Shown: positions 5,404 through 10,335 of the stretch, one piece after another
How positions within the stretch are numbered: the first letter of the stretch is position 1
How the letters are laid out: each line of letters opens with the position of its first letter
Origin: Acidobacteriaceae bacterium
Lineage (GTDB): Bacteria; Acidobacteriota; Terriglobia; Terriglobales; Acidobacteriaceae
Length of the DNA: 10,335 nt
NCBI GenBank assembly: GCA_003132825.1
Contig: PKYX01000531.1
Location: 457 to 10,791, forward strand
Direction of reading: 5' to 3'
Notes under the pieces: model-generated
The model's database searches: none
What the model saw: the letters and a program-made list of their open reading frames with translations, nothing else
Told to the model about the DNA's origin: nothing
Program-made: the position numbers and the translations under genes

Positions 5404-5601
5404 TCATGGGGCCCCCGCCCGCCGGGACGGCGGCAGACCGAGTGGGCCGGTAGCCCGTTGATGGCCCCGCGCTAGAAGCCTCTGTTCCTTTTCGAGTGCG
5501 TTGTATACCTCGGTGACCAGTTCGAGAAGCGTCCTTGCCTGTTCCTCTTCCCCGTCCTGGCTGATCTGGCAGGATTCCTTGTTTTGCATCTTCTGGCTCA
5601 T
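5404..5601 (-). CDS. Short helical protein, related to the 4874-5077 gene product
   Basis: The 65-residue product starts MSQKMQNKESCQISQDGEEE. Its core ARTLLELVTEVYNALEKEQR can be aligned with ARKLIRIIDQLNALLTEHEKR of the 4874 gene, so both appear to be members of one small coiled-coil-like family. The C-terminal 15-20 residues (Gly/Pro/Arg-rich) look unstructured. ATG at 5601 is preferred because GGGAGG ends four bases before it; the GTG at 5616 lies upstream of that ribosome site. It converges on the 4874-5305 unit and is separated from it by the terminator. Cellular role unknown; such proteins are often guessed to be adaptors or regulators, but nothing here shows that. Confidence 0.65.
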   Translation of the reverse strand: MSQKMQNKESCQISQDGEEEQARTLLELVTEVYNALEKEQRLLARGHQRATGPLGLPPSRRAGAP

Positions 5602-5643
5602 GCAACCTCCCGACACCGTTTTAGATCAGGAGGGAACTGAGGC

Positions 5644-5709
5644 GTGTTCAATTTTGCATTCCTAATTGGCTATCTCGGATGGTGGATCCCGTTTTGGGTG
5701 CTGCGCTAG
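5644..5709 (+). CDS. Candidate 21-residue hydrophobic peptide
   Basis: GTG at 5644 opens MFNFAFLIGYLGWWIPFWVL plus a final Arg, then TAG at 5707-5709. AGGAGGG at 5628-5634 is a near-perfect Shine-Dalgarno, 10 nt before the GTG (slightly long). The peptide is almost entirely membrane-spanning and aromatic, like small membrane peptides or type I toxin peptides. It is divergent from the helical gene at 5404-5601. No homologue is known to me. Apart from this peptide I see nothing in 5617-5904; the longer plus ORFs there look like unstructured GC-driven reading. Confidence 0.35.
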   Translation: MFNFAFLIGYLGWWIPFWVLR

Positions 5710-5904
5710 TTTGGGACCGGGGAGCAAGCCGTCGAACCTGGCGGGGGCCGGGGAAAAGGACCGCGGATTCTTGGTCGAAGCGCTCGGGACAAAGCCACAC
5801 ACCCTGCGCTCGACCGTCTGCCGGGCGGGCTCGCGAGTCAAAGAAAAAGCGACGAGTCGGCCAGGACAGTGTCAGCCGTTCGCCCGCTGATCGAAAAACT
5901 CAAC

Positions 5905-6180
5905 TCATTGCGGCGCGTTCAGGCCCTGGTAGATGAATAACCCTGCCAGCACCAGGAACATCAGTCCGGAAATGCCGCCTAACACTTTCACCACGGGCGT
6001 GATCCGGTTGACCTTGGACATGACTTCCATCTGGGCCTGCGCCATATGGGATTCAGATTCATCGAGGAATAGCTGATCGTCCTCTTGCATGGTGAGAGTG
6101 CTGCGGTAGATCAAAAGGATGACCAGGACGACGGTGAGAGCACCCCAAGCAGTCGACAACCAGAATAGACCAGGAGACAT
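5905..6180 (-). CDS. Small two-TM membrane protein, function unknown
   Basis: The 91-residue protein has TM1 at residues 5-26 (LFWLSTAWGALTVVLVILLIY), an acidic-to-amphipathic connecting helix (MQEDDQLFLDESESHMAQAQ, then MEVMSKVNRITP) and TM2 at 65-85 (KVLGGISGLMFLVLAGLFIY). The hairpin topology with a roughly 38-residue charged loop is clear; its role is not. Similar proteins occur as hypotheticals in Acidobacteriota. ATG at 6180 has GAGGTG a few bases upstream, a good ribosome site. It is divergent from the Fe-S carrier gene and has its own TATAAT box at 6276-6281. No U-tailed hairpin follows the stop. Confidence 0.7.
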   Translation of the reverse strand: MSPGLFWLSTAWGALTVVLVILLIYRSTLTMQEDDQLFLDESESHMAQAQMEVMSKVNRITPVVKVLGGISGLMFLVLAGLFIYQGLNAPQ

Positions 6181-6275
6181 AAGTCACCTCGGTTCTGGGT
6201 TGAGCCGTCCCGCGAACTGCGCGCGGAATTGGGGGTTGTGGCCTCAAGACCGCGTTCGGGTAAGGGCCCACCGCC

Positions 6276-6281
6276 ATTATA
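6276..6281 (-). promoter_or_regulatory. -10 box for the two-TM gene
   Basis: The minus strand reads TATAAT here (plus ATTATA), about 95 nt upstream of the ATG at 6180. No convincing -35 is seen at 17 nt (the sequence there is GGGGCC), so only the -10 is claimed. Confidence 0.4.
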
Positions 6282-6432
6282 ACCCCGGAGGGCAAGGCGG
6301 CCCCTTTCGCTTCGCCTGGGGGGGATGCGGGGTTGCGACCGGAGCTCGCCCGAGGGCATCTAATGAGTGGACAAGTTTAGCTAAGCCGGATAAGCTTGGG
6401 GCGTTTTTGCTGGCCTCCAAGCCGCGGTCTGG

Positions 6433-6438
6433 TATAAT
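6433..6438 (+). promoter_or_regulatory. -10 box for the Fe-S carrier gene
   Basis: A perfect TATAAT lies 30 nt before the ATG at 6469. A possible -35, TTGCTG at 6407-6412, is 20 nt away, which is long. The predicted leader is about 25 nt and contains AAGGAG at the right distance from the ATG. No IscR or other operator motif was recognised. Confidence 0.5.
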
Positions 6439-6468
6439 CTGTTTGCGAGTGGTTTCAAGGAGATACGA

Positions 6469-6852
6469 ATGGCAACGACAACTACCCCGGATGTCAAGAC
6501 GGCCTCCGCGCCGGAAGTGAAAAAGGCCCCTATCAGCCTGACTTCGACCGCAGTCGGCAAGGTCAAGGAGATCATGGGGCAACAGAATCCTGTTCCCGCG
6601 GGCCTGCGCGTGGGGGTTGTGGGCGGAGGGTGCTCCGGCTTCTCCTACTCGATGTCGTTTGAAAACGGCGCCGGGATGATGGACAAGGTATTCGACATGG
6701 ACGGACTGAAGGTCTATGTGGATGCCACCTCGATCATGTATTTGAACGGCTGCATCGTCGACTACGTCGAGACGCTCGAAGGTGCGGGCTTCAAGTTCGA
6801 AAATCCGAACGTGAAGAGCACCTGCGGATGTGGCTCATCGTTTAGCGTATAG
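6469..6852 (+). CDS. A-type iron-sulfur cluster carrier (IscA/ErpA/SufA, HesB family)
   Basis: This small carrier accepts Fe-S clusters from the scaffold and delivers them to target apoproteins in the cytoplasm. The 127-residue product has the family signature GGGCSGFSY at 52-60 and CGCGSSF at 119-125. The three ligand cysteines are Cys55, Cys119 and Cys121; an extra Cys95 is not a family ligand. The core from ISLTSTAVGKVKEIM (residue 22) to the C-terminal SFSV has the usual length of about 106 residues. The first 20 residues, rich in Thr/Ala/Lys/Pro, are an extension. AAGGAG six bases before the ATG and TATAAT at 6433 support start and promoter. It is monocistronic, with a terminator 47 nt after the stop and no suf or isc neighbours. 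Sequence alone does not separate ErpA from IscA or SufA, so no symbol is given. Confidence 0.95.
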   Translation: MATTTTPDVKTASAPEVKKAPISLTSTAVGKVKEIMGQQNPVPAGLRVGVVGGGCSGFSYSMSFENGAGMMDKVFDMDGLKVYVDATSIMYLNGCIVDYVETLEGAGFKFENPNVKSTCGCGSSFSV

Positions 6853-6898
6853 AGTCGCTCAGCGTATAAGGCTGACCGAGAGAATCAAGAATACCCAG

Positions 6899-6925
6899 GC
6901 CCTGCCGGAATCGGCGGGGCTTTTT
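6899..6925 (+). terminator. Intrinsic terminator of the Fe-S carrier gene
   Basis: GCCCTGCCG and CGGCGGGGC form a 9-bp stem (one G-U) closed by GAAT and followed by TTTTT. It reads on the plus strand; the minus strand lacks a T-run, so it does not obviously end the convergent pil operon, whose last stop is at 6958. Confidence 0.9.
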
Positions 6926-6957
6926 GCTGGTCTGTCCGAACTTCCACGGTCTGCCGT

Positions 6958-7965
6958 CTACTGCTGCTGTGGGGGTGACGCCGGGGGAGGTGTGGATTGT
7001 GCGGGAGGCTGCGAACCGAACGATCCCATGCCGGTTCCGCCCGTACCCGATCCGAAAGCACCGCTGCTTGAGCCAAAGCCGGTTCCTGCTCCTGAGGCGG
7101 GGGGTGTCGTGCCGGGCATGCCCGCCTGGCCATTTTGCATCGAGCCCTGCAGCGCCGGCTGGGCAGGGGTGTTGAGCAGGCCGCCTCGATCGGTGCCGGG
7201 ATCGTAAATAAACTGCCACTGGTTGTAGTGGTTTTTGTTGTTGAACTCGCGGATGCTCTCCGCCTTGCTGGCGCTGACGACGCCGATGATCGGGCCGCCT
7301 CCGAAAACCTGAGATGACAATTGATTACCGCTGGCCGAGGCGGATTGACCCGCGCTTGACCCGGAAGCGGTACTAGCATCGGCGGGATTGGTTGCCGGAC
7401 CTGGTTGGGCCTCGCCGGCGGCCGTTGCCGCTGGACCCAAGTTGAATCCCTGCGCTCCGGTGGGGCTGGCTCCTCCCGGACCGGCCCCGGCCGCAGCGGA
7501 TCCGGCCATCGCGGCTCCGGCCATCGCGGCTCCGGCCATCGCCGCTCCGGCCATCGCCCCCCCGGCCATCGCCGCCCCGGCCATCGCGTTCGCCGGGGTG
7601 GCGCCTGCGACCGGGCCTCCCATCGACATCTGAGCGTCCCCGAAGTGGAGCAGTTTGAAATCCTGGCCGGTGATGGGGTCTTTATAGCGTTTGCGCAGAA
7701 AGCGCTGGTTGTTGGTATTTTCCAGATCCTCGATGCGCGAGGGATAGCGGCCGAATTTCTTGAAATACGCGCGGATGGCGCGGGAATACTGGACGCCGCG
7801 GTGGATGAGCTCTTCTTCGCGGTCGCGCTTCGTCTGAAAGGCGAGGTCGGGGGCGAGGGCGAGAGCCGCGATAGCCAGCAGCGAGACCACCAGCATGAGC
7901 GTCAGCAGAATGTAACCGCGCTCGGAGTTCGGCCGATGGCCTCGAAATGAGTGTCCTCTGTGCAT
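6958..7965 (-). CDS. Pilin-like (type II/IV pseudopilin) protein with Ala-Met-Gly repeats
   Basis: Last gene of the pil operon, 335 residues. A prepilin-type leader ends ERG (residues 15-17) before YILLTLMLVVSLLAIAALAL, so cleavage is expected after Gly17 with Tyr+1. Mature position 5 is Thr instead of the usual Glu. The next block (REEELIHRGVQYSRAIRAYF, then KKFGRYPSRIEDLENTNNQR and FLRKRYKDPITGQDF) is a GspG-like core that I recall as highly conserved in acidobacterial homologues. From about residue 115 the protein turns low-complexity: a pentapeptide array at 126-155, Ala/Gly/Ser/Pro stretches, a short ordered patch (GGGPIIGVVSASKAESIREF to FIYDP), and a Gly/Phe/Pro-rich end with QQQ. The start is 23 nt after the upstream stop with no strong ribosome site. 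Likely a minor pilin or assembly factor at the inner membrane. Confidence 0.8.
   Translation of the reverse strand: MHRGHSFRGHRPNSERGYILLTLMLVVSLLAIAALALAPDLAFQTKRDREEELIHRGVQYSRAIRAYFKKFGRYPSRIEDLENTNNQRFLRKRYKDPITGQDFKLLHFGDAQMSMGGPVAGATPANAMAGAAMAGGAMAGAAMAGAAMAGAAMAGSAAAGAGPGGASPTGAQGFNLGPAATAAGEAQPGPATNPADASTASGSSAGQSASASGNQLSSQVFGGGPIIGVVSASKAESIREFNNKNHYNQWQFIYDPGTDRGGLLNTPAQPALQGSMQNGQAGMPGTTPPASGAGTGFGSSSGAFGSGTGGTGMGSFGSQPPAQSTPPPASPPQQQ
7501..7590 (-). repeat. Six tandem 15-bp repeats inside the pilin-like gene
   Basis: Six in-frame 15-bp units with core CCGGCCATCG (plus strand) run from 7501 to 7590. The first two are identical; the others differ at one to three positions. They encode pentapeptides of the AMAGA type, residues 126-155. 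In-frame length change by slippage would be tolerated. Confidence 0.9.
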
Positions 7966-7988
7966 CGGAAACCTATGGCCAGTCGGAG

Positions 7989-8594
7989 CTATCCCTGCGT
8001 GAGCGGGATTTGCTGCCGGTTGTTATTCAGCACGTCTTCGATCTCCACCGACATGGGATAGATACGCAGAACCTTGTAGCGGCGATCGATGATGTCGCCC
8101 TCGGTGGCAATGAACACATCTTCGCCTTGCGACAGGAAAATCTTTTTGGGTTCGCCCGGACGGCTGGCGAATCCGAAGAACTTCAGATCGATGGGTGGCG
8201 GCGGAGGCGGAGCGGGCGGGGGCTCCGGCCCCTGGCGCTTCTTGTCCGTCGCCGGGTTCACGATCGGAGTGGGAATCTCCATCTGTGCCGTGAAGATGTT
8301 TCGTCCCGTGCCCTTGTATTCGGTGTCTTCGCTCGACTTCAGCCAGGCGAAGCGCAGGGTGGGATCGAGGGAACGGGGGCCAGTGACGGTTTTCTTGCCA
8401 TGCCCCGCGGAGTGCGAGGGAGTGGCAGCCCGGAGCTCGTCTTGCAGGGGAGCGACCACGGGCGACGGCGTGGTGGCTGCCGTCGTGGGCGTGCCCGAGG
8501 AACCGAGCAGCCAGTTGCCGAGCAGAGCGATCGCCACCACGCCCAAGGCAATGGCCGCGATTAGCTTGGTTCGGCTTTCTGCCCCAACTTCCAT
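7989..8594 (-). CDS. pilP: PilP/GspC-like inner-membrane pilus assembly protein
   Basis: The 201-residue protein has one N-terminal membrane helix (residues 10-30), a disordered Thr/Pro/Ala stretch, GRNIF at about 98-101, a polyproline run (124-134) and a C-terminal beta domain (136-198: IDLKFFGFAS, KKIFLSQGEDVFIATEGDII, RRYKVLRIYPMSVEIEDV). The GEDVFIATEGD-x-YKVLRI pattern matches the PilP/GspC homology-region fold, which in PilP contacts the secretin PilQ from the periplasm. Unlike Neisseria or Pseudomonas PilP no lipobox is seen; it is anchored by a TM helix as in GspC. Fourth in the operon, its ATG touches the TAG of pilO (TAGATG), so translation is probably coupled. The symbol rests largely on position and the beta-domain motif. 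Confidence 0.75.
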   Translation of the reverse strand: MEVGAESRTKLIAAIALGVVAIALLGNWLLGSSGTPTTAATTPSPVVAPLQDELRAATPSHSAGHGKKTVTGPRSLDPTLRFAWLKSSEDTEYKGTGRNIFTAQMEIPTPIVNPATDKKRQGPEPPPAPPPPPPIDLKFFGFASRPGEPKKIFLSQGEDVFIATEGDIIDRRYKVLRIYPMSVEIEDVLNNNRQQIPLTQG

Positions 8595-9137
8595 CTAGGT
8601 CGTCCCTGTCTTCAGATAGGTCTCGAGTTTCATTTGCAGCTGGACTACGCCGCCGTGCTCGCTCCCTAGTTCCACGCTATCCACGATGAAAAACAACTGC
8701 TCGCGTTCCAGGGAATTGATGAAGCGCACCAGTTGCAGGTAGTTGCCGGACAGGCTGGCCTCGATGAGCACGGGGCTCAAGCCCACGGGCTCGGGATCCT
8801 GCATCTTGTAGCCGAAATGGCTGATCTTCACTCCGCTTTCGGTGGCCACCCGGCCGAGAGTTTCCGAGATGGCGGAATCGCGCACCGGCAGCCGATCCTT
8901 GTAGAAGGTGTCGATCTGCTTGCGGGCCACGGCAATCTTGGCGTCAAAGCCGCGCAAGGGCTCAACCTGTCGAGTCTTCAGCTGCAACTCCTTTTCCAGT
9001 TGGCGCAACTGCGCGTCGCGCGCGCGCTGCGAGCCGGCGAGGGGAGACACGAGCACCCCGAGGGCCAGCAAATCCACCACCCCCAAAGCGATGAAGGCGA
9101 AGGTCAGATGGCGTCGGGTGCTTCTGAGGTCGGGCAT
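8595..9137 (-). CDS. pilO: Type IV pilus inner-membrane protein PilO
   Basis: The 180-residue bitopic protein has a TM helix at about 11-34, a periplasmic coiled coil (36-80, rich in Q/L/E/R) and a C-terminal ferredoxin-like half (SETLGRVATESGVKISHFGY, VLIEASLSGNYLQLVRFINS, LFFIVDSVEL). The LSGNYxxLxxFINxLE...FxxVDSxxL run is the PilO signature. PilO heterodimerises with PilN and aligns the motor with the secretin. Its ATG overlaps the pilN stop by one base (TAATG), so the two are made in a fixed ratio. Length is normal for the family. Confidence 0.9.
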   Translation of the reverse strand: MPDLRSTRRHLTFAFIALGVVDLLALGVLVSPLAGSQRARDAQLRQLEKELQLKTRQVEPLRGFDAKIAVARKQIDTFYKDRLPVRDSAISETLGRVATESGVKISHFGYKMQDPEPVGLSPVLIEASLSGNYLQLVRFINSLEREQLFFIVDSVELGSEHGGVVQLQMKLETYLKTGTT

Positions 9138-9736
9138 TATCGTGCACTCCGCTTGAGGGCTACTTCCGGTAACGGAACATACAACGCGCTGATATTGAAC
9201 TGCACGTTGTCTCCGGGCGTTTGCTGGGCGGCATCGTTTTCCTCGACGATCTCGGTCTGCTCAAAGCGCTGCGAATCCTCCATGTTGCGCACCAGTTCGA
9301 GGGCGCGGTCGCGCGACTCGCCGGCGACCACCAGTTGGAGCTCCAGCGCGTGCTCGGCCGACATCGCGGGATGGATCGAGACCACGTGCAGACGGGCTGG
9401 CATGACTCGCTCCAGATCCTCGAAAACCCTGGTCCAGGAGAACGCCTTGCGCTCAAAAAGATCGTTGAGGAACTGGGAGCGGTCGCGGATGCTGACGTTT
9501 TCCCGCCGGCCGAGGAGCGCTTCCGCGTTCTCGCGCTCGTGGTCTCGGGAAGCAATTTGTTGCTGGACTTGGTGAATCAGGTCGCGATCTTTCGCCGCCG
9601 CGGTCCAGCCTGCGAGCGCTGTGTACACCAGAATGAGCGTGACCAGCGCGACTGCGGCCAGGCCACCCCCCCAGCGCAGCCAAAAGCTCCGCAGATCCCG
9701 GTACGGGGAACTCGCGAGATTGATATCGAGGCGCAT
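9137..9736 (-). CDS. pilN: Type IV pilus inner-membrane protein PilN
   Basis: The 199-residue protein begins MRLDINLASSPYRDLRSFW, equivalent to the cytoplasmic INLLP-type peptide by which PilN docks into PilM. It is followed by a TM helix (about 22-44), a coiled coil (50-85) and a periplasmic alpha/beta domain (FSWTRVFEDLERVMPARLHV, ELQLVVAGESRDRALELVRN, FNISALYVPL). The start is 3 nt after the pilM stop and lacks its own Shine-Dalgarno, which implies coupling. Family length is about 180-200 residues, so it is complete. Confidence 0.9.
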   Translation of the reverse strand: MRLDINLASSPYRDLRSFWLRWGGGLAAVALVTLILVYTALAGWTAAAKDRDLIHQVQQQIASRDHERENAEALLGRRENVSIRDRSQFLNDLFERKAFSWTRVFEDLERVMPARLHVVSIHPAMSAEHALELQLVVAGESRDRALELVRNMEDSQRFEQTEIVEENDAAQQTPGDNVQFNISALYVPLPEVALKRSAR

Positions 9737-9739
9737 GTT

Positions 9740-10335
9740 CTAGGAAGCCAGTGCCCCCGCGACCCCGGCGATTTGCCACTTCGGAATCGAACTGCGGTTC
9801 CCCAACTGGGAAGCGCTCACCAGTTCCTGCACCTCGGCGCCGGTTTGGGCCCGCAGGGCGGGCGCGGCGGCCGCTAGATCGGGCAGGCCAGCGACAAAAA
9901 TCCGGTCGATATTGAGATGATACGTATCCTGAAAAAACACCACAGAAGGGTAAACCTCTTCCGCCAGGCGGTCCCCGGTGATGGTGACGCCGCTGGTGTT
10001 TTCGAGGGTGCGAAAAAGCAGCACCTGCTCCTGATCGAGAATGGCGATGCTGGTGGTGCGCGTGTCCACTTTTAGCACCAGGGTGGGCCGGTTCGCTTTG
10101 GCCATGCCCAGGGCAGCGAGCATCGAGGGCAGCACCACCCCCGGACTGTAGCCGGCCTGAATGAAGACGGATTCGTACTCTTCGATTACGTTGGTCAAAG
10201 CCACGGCCGCCACCACGCGGACGGCGTCATTGGCGGGCTGTGCGTGGTAGGAAACTTTCGCCTTCTCCACATCGAAGGGGAGAGATTTCTTCAGGCGGAA
10301 GCGGACCACGCCCTCTGCCTCCTGGCGATTCGAAG
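9740..10335 (-). CDS. pilM: Type IV pilus actin-like ATPase PilM (5'-partial)
   Basis: The frame is open to the window edge, so the start lies outside; the GTG at 10309 is internal (preceded in frame by SNRQEAEG). About 197 C-terminal residues are visible of a family near 350. Signatures: RFRLKKSLPFDVEKAKVSYH, the ALTNVIEEYESVFIQAGYSP block, the actin-like nucleotide-binding strand TLVLKVDTRTTSIAILDQEQ, and LNIDRIFVAGL with a downstream QELVSASQLG. PilM is the cytoplasmic actin-like protein that binds PilN's N-terminus and couples it to the PilB/PilT motors. It is the first visible gene of the operon; the promoter is not in view. Confidence 0.9.
   Translation of the reverse strand, partial: SNRQEAEGVVRFRLKKSLPFDVEKAKVSYHAQPANDAVRVVAAVALTNVIEEYESVFIQAGYSPGVVLPSMLAALGMAKANRPTLVLKVDTRTTSIAILDQEQVLLFRTLENTSGVTITGDRLAEEVYPSVVFFQDTYHLNIDRIFVAGLPDLAAAAPALRAQTGAEVQELVSASQLGNRSSIPKWQIAGVAGALAS

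Noticed and set aside
5666..5936. Two plus-strand ORFs after the 21-residue peptide
   Set aside because: Low-complexity Arg/Ser/Gly-rich translations, no ribosome site, and overlap with the 3' end of the well-supported two-TM gene.
7501..7590. Possible CRISPR-like array
   Set aside because: The units are 15 bp, contiguous without spacers and in frame with a coding sequence: a protein-coding tandem repeat.
8733..9575. Long plus-strand ORF (280 codons) opposite pilN/pilO, with similar ones at 7405-7950, 7947-8564 and 9221-9877
   Set aside because: They are antisense to well-supported pil genes, show no domain signature, and are expected from GC-rich codon bias.

Overview
The window looks like chromosomal DNA of a soil-type Acidobacteriota (Terriglobia-like). 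This is inferred from family resemblance, not from a search. Three things point that way: a membrane-anchored WD40/PD40 sensor-regulator whose C-terminal sequence is typical of that phylum; a pilMNOP cluster ending in a characteristic Ala/Gly-rich pilin-like protein; and several very short helical or two-TM proteins of the sort common there. Base composition is moderately GC-rich and patchy: the pil operon is richest, and 1.8-5.1 kb is noticeably more mixed.

Layout. 1-1781 (+) is the 3' part of a CadC-like regulator (periplasmic PD40 propeller); its N-terminal half lies outside the window. 1863-2844 (-) is a tight three-gene cluster of small proteins: a zinc-ribbon/two-TM protein, a two-TM protein and a CPxCG zinc-ribbon protein. 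Two of the three are broken by single-base insertions (three in all). 2858-3615 holds two copies of a dispersed repeat, each with a hairpin capped by a GNRA tetraloop, flanking a secreted cysteine-containing hypothetical gene (-). 3735-4163 (+) is a secreted TonB-C-terminal-like protein. 4164-4552 is mostly unexplained, with two weak minus-strand ORFs. 4553-4637 (-) is tRNA-Leu(UAG).

4860-5390 (+) is a small two-gene unit of short helical proteins closed by a strong intrinsic terminator. The first gene seems to have lost its start codon and the second has an in-frame TGA after its coupled ATG. It converges on a related short helical gene at 5404-5601 (-). A candidate 21-residue hydrophobic peptide (5644-5709, +) and a two-TM protein (5905-6180, -) follow. 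A divergent intergenic region with TATAAT boxes on both strands drives that protein and, on +, an A-type Fe-S carrier (6469-6852) ended by an intrinsic terminator.

6958-10335 (-) is a type IV pilus assembly operon read right to left: pilM (partial), pilN, pilO, a pilP/gspC-like gene and a pilin-like protein. Junctions between pilM, pilN, pilO and pilP overlap or nearly touch, implying translational coupling. PilM-N-O-P is the inner-membrane alignment complex linking the cytoplasmic motor to the outer-membrane secretin; no secretin gene (pilQ) follows here.

The main result of the hunt is that the pil and Fe-S genes are intact while 1.9-5.1 kb carries a cluster of small lesions in short genes (three +1 insertions, one lost start, one in-frame stop). 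This means either a decaying accessory segment or locally poor sequence. I did not find a convincing new multi-gene defence or biosynthetic system.
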